Below are positions 22,631-34,213 of a stretch of 64,000 bases of DNA, piece by piece. Position numbers and translations under genes: made by a program. Location: the NCBI GenBank assembly GCA_037157565.1, contig JAZHRO010000063.1, forward strand, positions 88,626,001 through 88,690,000, read 5' to 3'. The notes below the pieces were generated by a model. The model was not told the origin of the DNA and did not search any database. It worked only from the letters and a program-made list of their open reading frames with translations. Position 1 is the stretch's first letter. Every line of letters starts with the position of its first letter. This DNA is from Thalassia testudinum (taxonomy: Eukaryota; Streptophyta; Magnoliopsida; Alismatales; Hydrocharitaceae).

Positions 22631-23160
22631 AAGAGGTGGATTGTCATGTAGAGGGTGATGCGGTTGCTCGTCTCGACCATTGCATGAAGATCCAACAGTT
22701 GCGATGGAGCCTTCCTTGAGATGTTCGAGGCCGGGCGATGTAGAGCGCCCCTCAGCCGTTGTATCTCAATCCAACGGGTGGGATCACTCCATGCATGAAG
22801 ATGGGGAGGTTGTGATTCATGTAGGGCGATCTGGATGGCACCACATGGCACCATTTGGACTGCCCATCATCTTCTCCTTATAGAGGATGCTACGGAGCTC
22901 TGATCGGGGTGATTTTTGCGTTGATGGACTGCGATCATCGCTCCGAATCCATCCGTATAGTTGGACTCTTCATCCGAAGCCCATAAAGATGTCGCATTGC
23001 CTCCTGGCCATGTAAAACAAAAGAATTAATGTGCATAATATACAATGATCCTAAATGCAATACAATGGATGTTTATGCAATATTTATACATGATATGCAA
23101 TGCTAAGCCTAGGAACTATCATAAATAAGAATTTTATCATGAATTCATGTATGTTTACCA

Positions 23161-24385
23161 CACCTCTATGCTTACCTTTTGCTAGTCCCTAGCAAAATTA
23201 ACCTAAATGCTATTTATAAATGTAGAATTAGGATTTGATCACTTAGGAATGATTTGTTGATTGCTTTAGAAATCTTCAACCCAAGACCTGGTTACAAAAA
23301 CTCGATAGTGCCTAGGTGTCTGTCAGAATGCAGACTATCCAAGCCCTCGCCTTATTTGAAAAGAGAAGATACTTTTTTTTGTGCCTTTTCTTCTCTTCTA
23401 ATTTTTTTTCTAATTTTTTTGGACTTTCGGATTTTGAGAGTTTCAAGATAACTTTTTACAGCTACCCAACTCATCCAAGACTCGAAAAGGACTCTAAGTG
23501 CTAAGAATCATGTGAGAAGAGTGCAAGACTCACTAGGTGGCTATTAAAATGTACTTCAGGTTTCTACGACCCTAGATGACCTTAAGAGATTTCTGCCTAG
23601 AGGTTTATCTTTTCAATTGGTAGCTTTCTCTCTAATTTTTTTTATTTTTTATGGGGTCAACACAAGGGCAAACCCAGTGTATATCTTGATTTATTCTACT
23701 TTCCTGATTCTTCCCTAAGTGTTTTGGGAATTATTGTGCATTTTTGTGAGCTGGGCTCTGGACAACCGGCCAATGGGCTATTACCCACAGCAACTTGCCA
23801 GCCATACTCATGTGGTGAAGTGTGATTTTATTTTTTTATTTTGTTATTTTCTCCTTTTTCTATTTTTTTCATTTTTGGGTACCCTTTTTCTTCTTTTTTT
23901 CTTTTTCCTAAGTAGGTGGCTTCCCTGATCTAAGATTTACCTAAAGGTAGTATGAACAGAATGGTCATGTGGCTGGGCTCTGGACAACCGATCGATGAGC
24001 TGTTACCATTGACAACTTGCCAGCAATACCACCTTTGACGGTTCATTAGCTATCCAATTTTCGTAAAATCCACTGAAAAGTGAGTTAGTGCAAATAGTGT
24101 GTAGATGCTTAGACTTAAAATCCCCTCAAATCAGAGAGCGGGCTGATAGGTCGTGTACTATCATCCTAATTTATTCACCAAATTAAAGTAAAATTACATG
24201 GTGAGGACTCGAGACTAAGTCCACATTCGAGTGGACACCCGGGCTAATTAAGCCCGAAGACCTAAAGAGTCCAAGTGTTCAAATCCTAAAGTATTAATTC
24301 CAAAAGTTCGCAACTCATAATGCCTAAGTTCTCTTCTTTTGAATCTAGTTTTTTTTTTAAAAAAAAGGGAGGAAATTACTGTTAC
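23161..24385 (-). other. Element F, 3' noncoding region, outer part
   Basis: Begins at the LTR with a decayed polypurine tract (minus strand gcaaaaggtaagcatagaggtg). It matches 53511-54720 of H and about 48300-49470 of C. It contains two copies of a hairpin-forming motif (23748-23807 and 23968-24030) on either side of a T-rich run (purine on the coding strand, about 23820-23910). A GGGCT/AGCCC inverted repeat lies near 24243. No coding region is supported. Confidence 0.7.
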
Positions 24386-26203
24386 TGATGAGCCCATATT
24401 TGTGGGCTAATTAGTTACTTAAATGCCTAGAAATTAGATTAATATTGGCATATAAGTAGCATACAATAAGATGTTAATAGATTAGTCTAATTATTCATTT
24501 ACTTACATATTTCATGCATTGCATTCATACTTAGAATTCGTTTAGAATAGCATGCATTAGAATAGTTAATCTTTTAGGTTGCATTACATGCATTATTTTA
24601 TTTCACATTTCTTTTAAGGGCTTATAAATAAATAACCCTCACTTAATTTCTTTATTTTATCTCCAACGAATGCATGCAGGAGAGTTGCGCTGGCTATAAT
24701 GAACAAGCGACAATCATGGATCTTTGTTCCCACGATCTGGGTCGCTTCACCTCTTCGTCAACCAACGTCTGCCTGCGCCCGCACTCCTCTTGCAGCATAA
24801 AAGAAGGGTTCCTGCATCCTTAGTGCATAGGCCACCACCATCCCGACCCACCACTGGGCAGAGCTTTTGAGCTTCTTCACATCACCATCGTCGGCCTCAA
24901 CCGTGTGCACAAGTCTAAACTACCGCGGGTAGGCCGGGTGACAGATCGCCATGCCATCTGTGGCTTGTGCAGTTTACCGTGAGCGTGTGTCTGAAGGCCA
25001 CGCAATTAGCACCAGTCGCCACTACCAGCATCCACTGCCAACAACCATCCACTTCATTTAAGACGTCTAGGAAAGTTCCCAGATGTCAGATCTCCCAACA
25101 GTATCTTCTTCCTCTTTTCTTTCTCTTTTTCTCTTCACCTCAAAAGAACACATCACGACCATACCATCACCGTCAGCCCTCTTCCACCTCAATGAAACCA
25201 CCCACCACCTTCACCAACACTCTTCCACCACTGCCATTCTCACCACCTCATCGCACCACCTTCATCGACCTCGCATCTCTCTGTGCGCACAATAGCTGCT
25301 GGAAGTCACTAGTGCGCAAACTTCACCATGCACCCAGCGCACAGCGATCAGCTACAAGCTACTTATGCGTACATCCCATGTGTAATAGCACACCACGCTA
25401 CGTGCGTAGCCAAGCACGCTACCCTCCTCGCGCCTCCAGCAGTCACAGCGCCCCTCAGAAGCACCCAGCTCGCCTCCCCTCTGCTCGCACAGCGTGCGTC
25501 TCCTCACCTTCGGCTTCCAAGCACGCTCGCCAGCCCGCAGTAGTAGCACCTGCTGCCGAGCTCAGCAGTGCCCCCATGGCCTATGCACATCCCTGCCGAC
25601 CCCTGCCCTCGCCTCCTCGCAAGCGCACCTTCGTGAGCATCACACCAGTAGCAGCAAAGAGCTGCAGCCACCACTGATCGCCACTGCTCCTCTCCTCATC
25701 GCCGCCTCCTCCGACCACCGTTGGCCACGAGACCACCATTGCCGAATAGCCCTCGACTCACTCAACCTCCGGTGAGCTTCTTGCCTTCAATCACGGCCTC
25801 CTCCTCAAGCATGGACAAGGGGAAGAATTTCCCCTGTTTTGCTACATTAAAGATCTTATTAAAATTTACATTTAGTGCCATTGTGAACTTTTATTATTAT
25901 TTTATTTAGCTACATTGCAAAATATATCCTTTAGTTGTGCAAAATTACTATTTCAGCATTAGCTCTTGTTGTTTACCTAATCTGAAAGAGATTCTGATTC
26001 GGTTTCTTGACAAAATTAATAGTGAACATCGATTTTTGACCCTTGCGCGTTTAAATAGGCCATTGCCTCCCTATGGAGACAACCTGCTCTCTCGAGTGGT
26101 TTATTTTCAATTTAATACTTTGATTAGTTGATTTTCCACCACTTTAAAATACAACGAAAAATCATCTTAATCATCCTATTTGAAAGCAAAAATTGGCACG
26201 TCA
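24386..26203 (+). mobile_element. Element G, 5' LTR
   Basis: Starts TGATGAGCCC and ends GGCACGTCA. TATA box TATAAATA at 24623-24630 leaves a U3 of only about 240 bases, followed by about 1.5 kb of R/U5 that is GC-rich between about 24900 and 25770. A perfect hairpin GGGGAA-GAAT-TTCCCC lies at 25819-25834. The 236-codon frame at 24967-25677 is a His/Pro/Ser/Thr-rich reading of this region and is not conserved in frame in the 3' LTR. Confidence 0.92.
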
Positions 26204-26205
26204 AA

Positions 26206-26223
26206 TGGCACTATTGCTAGGGA
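26206..26223 (+). other. Primer binding site, tRNA-Asp type (element G)
   Basis: TGGCACTATTGCTAGGGA, two bases after the LTR, matches the tRNA-Asp complement at 13 of 18 positions, all differences being transitions. Confidence 0.85.
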
Positions 26224-27508
26224 GGCAATAGGCTTGTTAAACTCGCATTTATCTATTTATTTGTTCACATTTTAATTGAGGCATATTTAACCTGTTTTAT
26301 CTGATTTGGTGCGCAGTACGCATATTACACATGAGTTGTCACATCGGCCTCAGCAATGCTGTGATGGACCTTGTTTCCACCACTTCGAGGAGGAATAGAG
26401 CTTCGCATCTTGGTGGACCTTGCGGCCACCTTTGAGATAAACATAGGAGCTTGTGGGCCTTGACCCACACGCATAAAGACGCATAGAGGACCATCTAGGA
26501 GGAGTCTTCCACTTAGAATTTTGATTTTGCAGTTTAGTATAGACTCTTTAGGTTTAGTTTAGTTGTTTGTTTTCTCGCCCTTGTACTCTGGGGCCAGTTT
26601 TAGGGGTTTGTTCCCCGATTTTGTTTTAGGTCCGTGTTAGGTAATTTTTGGGAGTCTTCCCTTTTCCTTTAGATTTAGGTTTTTACTTTCTTTTGTGGAT
26701 TGATTTTATTTTTTCTTGATTGTGCATAAGTAGCTATAAAAAAAATGAGCTGCCTACTAAAAGTTGCCTACCCTTAGGATGAACCATTCAAGTCTGTATG
26801 AGCAGCCTTTAAATTTATTTCTTTGCATTGCGTGCATTTTCGCATTGTTGATTGCTGGAAGCAAGGTACACATTCTCTTACTTTGCATCCATATTTTGAT
26901 CACACATTTGCATTTGGACTTAATTCCAAGATCACATAAGTTGTCTTGAAATGAATTAACAAGTGGTCACATTTTCTGAAAAAAGGACTAATTAAAGGAG
27001 GAAAATATAAAACTCAAGGAGTTGATTTGAGACATTGTGTTGCGGTTCAAAAATTCAAACTTTTACGATGAATGCACACGTGCATGACTGCACACTAAAG
27101 CATGCAATTAGACACTCCTAGGTTTTGAGCTACCAGGAAAGAACTCTCCTACCATTGGATACCAAAGTGTTTGAGACTTAAGTTCAAAAGTTTTGTAACT
27201 TCATGGAGGGGTATACCCTGTCATGGAATTTTGAGGGTAGTTAAGAAGCACCACGAAAGCACAGCTTCAAAGGAAGGCTTAGGCCTACTTGCATCCCTCA
27301 ATCTTCCATCCTTGGAGTACTTTACTAGTTGAACTTTAGGGTAGAGCACATAAGTTCCAATTAGGTTTTCATTAAGGCATTTCGTAGGTCAACAATAGGC
27401 ACGTAATTGATTGGGTAATTTGTATTGTCACCTACAACTGGACTAAAATCTCAAAGGCCTTAATTGATTAAAGGCATAAAAGTCCTTTTGAATTGAGTTT
27501 GTTTGTGT
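26224..27508 (+). other. Element G, leader
   Basis: Untranslated leader between primer site and gag. The block at about 27205-27325 is shared with element E's leader at 9838-9975. The gag start at 27509 is preceded by GTGT, as in F and D. Nothing else is recognised. Confidence 0.6.
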
Positions 27509-29151
27509 ATGCTTGGTAGGCTATCTCTGAGGAGACAACTTGTGTTTAATTCAGAACCTAAAAGGATCCTTAGGAGAGCCAAGCAAAAGAGAAGAGAGAT
27601 GGCCAAGGAAGGTGAAAATAGAAATGTGGAGAACCAACGATCTCTAAGAGATTATTTTATCCCTACCAACCAACTTGGCTATACACTAAGAAGACCTAGG
27701 GGGAACAATCCATATGAAATCAAGAGTAGTACCATATCCCTGTTGCCCTCATTCTATGGTACTTCTAGGGAGGACCCCTACAGGCATCTAGAGGAATTCA
27801 CCGAGGTCTGTTCCACGGTGAGATTGTAGGGTGTTACTGATGAAGCCCAAATGCGAACCCTCTTTCCTTTCTCTCTCAAGGATATGGCAAAGCATTGGTA
27901 TCACACTCTAGATGGTAGAGTGGATACTTGGGATGCCTTGAAGGGAGAACTTTTGAAAAGATACTTCCCCATGAGCAAAACTAATCACTACAGGAGGGAA
28001 ATCATAGGTTTTGCTCAACAACTTGGAGAACAATTTCATGATGCGTGGGAGCACTTCAAAGATTTGTTATGCTTATGTCCCCATAATCAAGTGCTAAGAT
28101 GGCAACTTGTAGAAGGGTTCTACACTGGATTAAATGACAAGCACAGGCAAATAGTGGATGGAGCCTATGCAATAACCATTCTTACAAAAATTGAAGATGA
28201 GCTTGGGATCTTTTTGAGACCTTGAGTGAGAATTCTATCCATCTAAATTTTGCCTATTTAGATAGGAAACCCACTCTTATGCAGTGAAAGATTGAGGCAA
28301 ATGAGGCTAGGGATACCTAGAATTTGGCCTTCCAGATTCAATTGTTGAACCAAAACATGGAAAGGCTTATGACAAACCCTAGCCAACTCATGCCAAATGT
28401 CTCTGCTTCCCAAGCTTCTGAATGCTCTATTTGCAACGACAATACGCACACTACTGTGGATGGTCATTTGGCCTCCCAATTCCCTGACCTTGTACAAGTG
28501 GACCTGAATGTCGCCCAAGGGTTCCGACCTAGACCTCATAATGACCCTTTTTCCAATACCTATAACGAGGGATGGAGGAACCACCCCAATTTTTCATGGA
28601 TATAGAGGAATGTCTCTAATTCAGGGAATTACAGACCCTAACCCTTTCAGACTCAATAGTATAATCAACCTCCTATGCCTTCCCAACTATCCAAGACTTC
28701 TGAGATGGATGACCTTAAAGCCATGCTGAAATCCATGAAGGAGAATCAAAGCATGATCATCCAATCTCATGACAAGGCAATCAATGAGATGAAATCACAA
28801 ATTGGACACCTTGTTGAGTCCACGAGTAAAAGAGAGACTGGGAAGCTTCCCAGTTCATCTGAGGAGAACCCAAAAGGAAAAGGGATTGTTTTCAGGGAGC
28901 ATGCCCAGGCAGTGACTATTCTAAGGAGTGGGAAAGAAATTTCCAAACCTGATGCTCCTATAGTCCCACCTTCTGAGAACCCATCCATTCTGACTTACAC
29001 CCCCACCAGAGAAGAGTCGCCCAACTCTTCTCCACTTGAAATCATCTCACAGGAAGAGGTTGTCCCTGTTCCCCCACTTACCCGACATGACAATCCTTCC
29101 ACCCAGAGACCGAGAGTGCCCTTTCCAGAGTGCTTATCTGACTCTGGGTAG
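27509..29151 (+). pseudogene. gag: gag of element G, broken
   Basis: Capsid and nucleocapsid precursor of an Athila-type element; in working elements it forms the cytoplasmic particle. It starts MLGRLSLRRQL. The capsid core shows FYGTSREDPYRHLEEF, then FPFSLKDMAKHWY, then the W-x3-K-x-LLKRYFP block typical of the plant retrotransposon gag domain. An in-frame TAG at 27827-27829 splits the core. A frame change near 28225-28320 separates the C-terminal part, which carries a knuckle-like CSICNDNTH lacking its last Cys, then NEGWRNHPNFSWI (an Athila gag hallmark), stops near 28603-28650, and a Lys/Ser/Pro-rich tail to 29151. Family assignment is firm; the gene is inactive. Confidence 0.85.
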
Positions 29152-29189
29152 ACTTCTGCATATGGAGCCAAAGATAGGACGGACGAAAT

Positions 29190-30073
29190 CATGGAGACTT
29201 TCAAACAAGTGCAAATTAACTTGCCTTTGCTTGAAGCTATCAAGCAGATTCCATCCTACGCCCGCTTTCTAAAAGACCTGTGCACGAAAAAGTGGCAATC
29301 GAGGAAATAGAGTCCAATCAAAAGTTGTCCTACCTGATTCTGTTAGCTCAATTATATAACATGGGACACCCTTGAAACTTAAGGACCTAAGAACCCCATA
29401 TATCTCAGTGGTCGTTAGCGACCTACAAATAGACAAGGCTCTACTTGATCTAGGTGCGGGGGTGAACCTCCTTCCGAGCTAGGTATATGAACAACTTGGA
29501 GGAGGCAATCTGAAGCCTTCCCCTGTAATCCTCGTTGACTTTCTAGTACTGGACACTGACCCTACCAACAAGCTAACCAAGCCATCTATCATCTTGGGCC
29601 GCCCTTTTCTTGCGACTTCTAATGATTCAATTAATTGTCACACAAGGGCATTAAAAATGGGCTTTGGGAATAGGAAAATTCGGCTGAATGTGTTTAATAC
29701 TTATAAACAAGATGGATTTGAGGATTGTTCCCAAGTTGAGGTGGTAGATGATCTGATTGAAGAGACAACTCCTGCAATTTTATGTGATGACGCCCTTCAG
29801 CATGTCATAGTTAATGAGCATTCCCATCTCTTGGAGGAATGTGAAGGGGATGTGTTAGAACATGCGGAATTGCTTGGAGTTTCTATTAAGTCTCTTTCCC
29901 CATCATGTCTGCCTAAGGTAGATCTGCTACCTGAGATGGGGACTTCTATTTTGAAACCCTCAACCATACAAGCCCCCGACCTTGAATTGAAACCCCTCCC
30001 AGACTCTCTCAAGTATGTATTCCCTAGGCCAAATGATACGCACCCTGTAATCATCTCATCTGCACTATCTTAA
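29190..30073 (+). pseudogene. Protease region of element G, broken
   Basis: The region between gag and RT. It opens with LPLLEAIKQIPSYARFLKDL (about 29218-29277), a phrase standing upstream of the protease in Athila polyproteins. The aspartic protease core follows with the active-site motif LLDLGAGVNLLP (about 29439-29480, Asp retained). A stop follows directly (VNLLPS then TAG), then an ILGRPFLATS strand (about 29598-29627) and a linker open from 29594 to 30073. Function in working elements is cleavage of Gag-Pol. Stops and frame changes make it non-functional. Confidence 0.8.
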
Positions 30074-30169
30074 GTGCAAGAGGGAGCCTTGTTAGACTGT
30101 TTATCAAGGCACAAGAAAGCCATAGCTTAGACGACTGCTGATATTAAGGATATAGACTCTACGCTCTGC

Positions 30170-31660
30170 ATGCATCACATTTATATTGATGATTCCATCA
30201 AACCCTTTCAAGACATGCAGAGATGTCTTAACCCCAACTTGAGGGAGGTGGTTAAAAAGGAAATTCTGAAGTGGTTAGACATTGGGATCATTTATCCCAT
30301 CGCAGATAGCAAATGGGTTAGTCCAATCCATGTGGTGCCAAAGAAGGCAGGCTTCACTGTAGAAACAAATGACCAGGGTGAACAAGTGGTGACCAGGCCC
30401 TCAACTGGTTGGAGGGTCTGCATTGATTACCGCAAACTAAACACCGCTACCCAGAAGGATCACTTTTCCTTGCCTTTTATTGTTCAGATCCTAGAGAGAT
30501 TGACAGGGAACAAGTATTTCTACTTTTTAGATGGATATTCTGGGTACAACCAGGTTGTAGTCTTCCCTGATGACCAGGATAAGACAACTTTCACCAGTCC
30601 TTGCAACACTTTTGCGTTCAGGCGTATGCCATTTGGATTATGTAATGCACCAACAGCTTTCCAACGGTGTATGATGTCCATTTTCTCGAACATGATTGAC
30701 AAGTGCATCGAGGTTTTTATGGATGACTTCTTCATTTATGGCTCGTCTTTCGACCAGTGTCTCCTACACTTAGAGAATGTGCTGAAGAGATGTAAGGAGA
30801 CTGGTTTAGTCCTCAGCTAGGAGAAAAGCCACTTCATGGTACAGAAAGGCATTGTACTTAGGCATGTTGTGTCTAAAAGAGGCTTGGAAGTAGATAAGGC
30901 TAAAGTTGATTCTATTTCTAAACTTCCATTGCCCACGAATGTCAAATAGATTAGATCCTTTCTGGGCCATGCAGGCTTCTATAGGAGATTCATTAAGAAT
31001 TTCAGCAAAATTTCTAGGCCACTTTGCAACTTATTGGCGAAGGAATCTTCCTTCGATTTTGATTCAAAGTGTGCCAAGGCTTTTCATATGCTGAAGGAGG
31101 CCTTAACCTCTGTGCCTATTCTCCAAGCTCTTGATTGGACACTCCCATTTGAGCTAATGTGTGATGCTTTGGATTATGCAGTGGGAGCCGTTCTTGGACA
31201 GAGGGTTGAGGGAAGACCACATGTGCTGCACTATGCTAGCAAGACTTTAACTGAACCACAACAAAACTACACAATCACTGAAAAGGAATTACTTGCTATA
31301 GTTTTTGCTCTGGAGAAGTTTAGGTCTTATCCTTTTGGATCCAAGGTGGTCGTTTTTGCTGATCATGCGGCAGTGAAACATCTCATTGCCAAGAAAGACT
31401 CTAAGCCACATTTAATTAGATGGATTCTACTCCTTTAAGAGTTTGATTTGGAAATTCGTGAAAAGAAAGGAGTTGAAAATGTAGTGGTCGACCACCTGTC
31501 TCGCCTTTCCCTTGATGACTCTCAATCTAGAGAGATCTGCGAGACATTTCCCGATGAAACCGTTATGACAGTAACACCAACTTCACCCTGGTATGCGGAT
31601 ATAGTTAATTACTTGGTCATTGGAGAAACCCCTGCCTCTTGCAATGCACAAAAACGTTAG
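30170..31660 (+). pseudogene. pol: Reverse transcriptase and RNase H of element G
   Basis: One reading frame interrupted by TAG at 30818, TAG near 30947 and TAA at 31436. RT motifs occur in order: WVSPIHVVPKK, GWRVCIDYRKLN, FLDGYSGYNQV, RRMPFGLCNAPTAFQR and the catalytic FMDD (about 30717-30728). Next come the thumb phrase [16 protein letters not shown] and RNase H with [25 protein letters not shown] and [10 protein letters not shown]. It ends with the [11 protein letters not shown] connector that precedes integrase. FMDD and this wording place it in the Athila lineage rather than chromoviruses. It would copy element RNA into DNA and degrade the RNA strand. It is the best preserved pol in the window. 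Confidence 0.9.
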
Positions 31661-31744
31661 TGATTCATTTCCTAAGCTAGATTCTTTCATTGGGAAGAGC
31701 CAGAATTATTTCATATTGGACAAGACCAAGTTTGGAGATGATGT

Positions 31745-32868
31745 GTGCCTGAAGAAGAGCAACAAAGTGTGTTGAGATTTTGCCATGAGCTTTGTTGTGG
31801 ACACTTTGGTGCTAAGAAAACAACTTTTAAGGTTCTGCAGTCTGATTTTTGGTGGCCTTCTTTATTTAAGGATTCCCATTACTTTGTTAAGGCTTGTCTC
31901 AAAAGTCAACGGACTGAAACGATTGGAAAGCAGAATGAGATGCCCCAACACCCTATCCAACCTGTGGAAATTTTTGATGTTTGGAGGATAGACTTCATGG
32001 TCCCTTCCCTTCATCCCATGGATTCGAATATATCTTGGTGGCAGTGGATTATGTCTCCAAGTGGATAGAGGCCATCCCTACACACACAAATGACCACTCT
32101 GTGGTCTTGAAATTTGTGAAGCCCAATATCATATCTCGCTGTAGCTACCCCAAGATGATTATATGTGATGGGGGACCTCATTTTCGGAACCATCACTTCA
32201 ATCGGCTACTCAGGAGTCTGGGAGTAACTCACAAGATTGATACCCCTTATCATCCTCAGACAAGTGGCCAGGTTGAAGTGTCCAATAGGGAGCTCAAGAA
32301 TATTTTAGAAAAGACTGTTAGGCCAAATAGGAAGGACTGGCCCCAAAAGCTCGATGACGCTTTATGGGCTTATCGAACGGCCTACAAAACCCCTTTGTGT
32401 ATGTCTCCCTTCAGGATTGTGTATGGGAAAGTGTGCCACTTACCTGTTGAACTTCAACATAGGGCACTCTAGGCTATCTAAAGTGTCAACATGGATTTAG
32501 AGCAAGCTGGTAGAGCATGTTTACTGGAGTTGACTGAGCTTGAGGAGCTGAGGAATGACACTTATGACACCTCCTAAGCTTATAAAGAGAGAACTAAGGT
32601 CTTGCATGATAAATATATCCTTAGAAAGACCTTTGAGCCCAACCAACAAGTCTGGCTTTTCAATTCCAGACTTAAGTTGTTTCTCGGAAAATTGAAATCA
32701 CGTTGGGATGGGCCTTATATTATCACTAAAGTATTTTCGCATGGGGCTGTGGAAATCAAGAGCCCTTCTTCTTCAGTAGCACCCTTTACCATCAACGACC
32801 AACGATTAAAACCTTATGTAACTTTGGATGGCCATCTGGTTGATGAGGTCACTCTTGAAGAGCGTTAG
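31745..32868 (+). pseudogene. pol: Integrase of element G, broken
   Basis: Integrase joins element DNA to the chromosome. The N-terminal zinc domain shows CHELCCGHFG followed by FWWPSLFKD and KACLKSQR; the second zinc Cys is replaced by Ser. The catalytic domain follows: Asp in WRIDFM (about 31990), Asp in CDGGPHF (about 32165) and Glu in [13 protein letters not shown] (about 32275). The frame shifts near 31990-32000. Stops at about 32470 and 32575 interrupt the C-terminal part, which ends with FLGKLKSRWDGPYIIT and VTLEER at 32868. No chromodomain is attached. No env-like frame follows. Confidence 0.88.
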
Positions 32869-34213
32869 CTCCTTTCTCTTCTGCCTCAAGTAATATCTTC
32901 CCTTGGTCATTATACTTTCAATGCGGACATTATTTGAACAAGGCATGGGAAGATAGGACCAGAGGCATCTGTACATAGCATTTATACATAGTGCATTCAT
33001 GCATTTAGTTAAAACATTCTGAATTCCATACATTTGCATTGTTAAAGTTTAAAAAAAAAAACAAAAAGAATAAAAAAGAATAAAAATATTTTGCATTATT
33101 GAGCTTAAGTGGCTGGACCCTGCATTCTTAGGTAGACCAGAACTTTAGGTTAGACTAAGTTGACTTTAGGGTTTGACTTAGAAGCTAAGTTGAGCTACTA
33201 GCTTTAGACCTTGAGAGTCCTTTGTGGACTTAAAAACTCAAGTAGGAGTTAAGTTGCAAACCATTCCTCAAGAGGTTGACGAAGGAAAACTAGGGATTGA
33301 GTTAAAGGTTGGGTAGTACTTGATGTCTTTTTCTACCTTTTGGTTTACGGGTCCTCATAACCTAAGCATCCACAATTCACACACACTTGGCCTTGTGTAA
33401 ATAGTGATCATCTTAATTCCTTTCTTGGAGGAAAATTTTGGTTCTCTTAGTTCTGACTTAGGAGAAGATTGAAAACACAAGTTGATTGAAAGAGTTTCGG
33501 CCGCAGGAGAGGTGGAGTATATACTCACCTTGAGGATGAGATGATAACATGTCACCTCTTCAACGCTTGTCTCTTAGGATATCCATCCTACTGGAGGCAT
33601 GTAAGAGCATTGTGCGGTTTAGGTACCATGGGCGGCCCTATCTCAAAGTGCCAATTTCCACAGGCTTGAATTCGCTTTAGAAATCCATGGGCAATACTAT
33701 CTCAATGTGTCGATTGCCAAGAGTTCTTGGGGTCGCTATGGGTGGTGCTATCTTGAAGCATCGAAAGCCAGGCACCCTTTGAGGTTCGGTGATGGAGACA
33801 ATGAATCTGACACAGACCGTGCTGATAGCTTATCCAAGGTTAAACTTAGAGGAATCAAACAAAAAATATATATATTTAAAAAAAAAGAAGAAAAAAAATC
33901 TCTTTCTTACTCTCTTTCCTAGTTGGCAATCAAACCAACCTCAAATAACTCAGACCAATGCACATGCACGAATGCTTTAATCTCTGGGACCAATAAACCC
34001 TAGGGTAGAGTTAGAAATCAGGGAAACCTATGCCTGCAACTCATCTTTAGCTGACCTAGTCTATAACTTAGCAATTACTTAGGAACCTTAGGTGTAAAGT
34101 CTAAACTTAAGCTGTTTCTAAAGGAAGACCGATTGGGTTTGCTAGTCCACTTGAGGAGATAGGTTATTGCTTGAATTTGCTAGGGACTAGCAAAAACTAG
34201 GCATGGGGGCAAT
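32869..34213 (+). other. Element G, 3' noncoding region and polypurine tract
   Basis: Noncoding from the end of pol to the 3' LTR. A-rich purine runs lie at 33046-33092 and 33868-33902. Degenerate tandem repeats occupy about 33627-33792 (separate entry). The polypurine tract ctaggcatgggggcaat ends at 34213, preceded by ttgctagggactagcaaaaa as in other elements. Many Athila elements carry an env-like ORF here; I see none. Confidence 0.7.
33627..33792 (+). repeat. Three degenerate tandem repeats, 50-60 bases each
   Basis: Three successive units begin near 33627, 33685 and 33737. Each reads like ATGGGYRRYVCTATCT, then a purine-rich word, then TCGAAWGCCA-like text. Units are strongly diverged. 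Tandem arrays in the 3' noncoding part are known in several plant Ty3/gypsy lineages. Confidence 0.55.

Larger units (their letters stand above)
21374..23160 (-). mobile_element. Element F, 3' LTR
   Basis: Pairs with 43134-44907. Plus-strand ends are TGATGAG and TTTACCA (TTTATCA in the partner). It carries a minus-strand TATA box, a promoter palindrome, a tRNA-like block and a G-box palindrome. About ten differences in the first 100 aligned bases of the two LTRs indicate an old insertion, older than G. Confidence 0.9.

Noticed and set aside
24967..25677. 236-codon plus-strand frame rich in His, Pro, Ser, Thr
   Set aside because: It lies in G's LTR, its partner frame in the other LTR (35015-35608) has a different extent and gaps, and composition follows the GC-rich repeat.
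31745..32868. Chromodomain after integrase (chromovirus)
   Set aside because: The integrase tail ends soon after the RWDGPY motif without a chromodomain; RT with FMDD and tRNA-Asp primer fit Athila.
32869..34213. Possible env-like gene after pol in G, expected in many Athila elements
   Set aside because: No long frame, signal peptide or membrane segment is visible; the region is repeats and A-rich runs.
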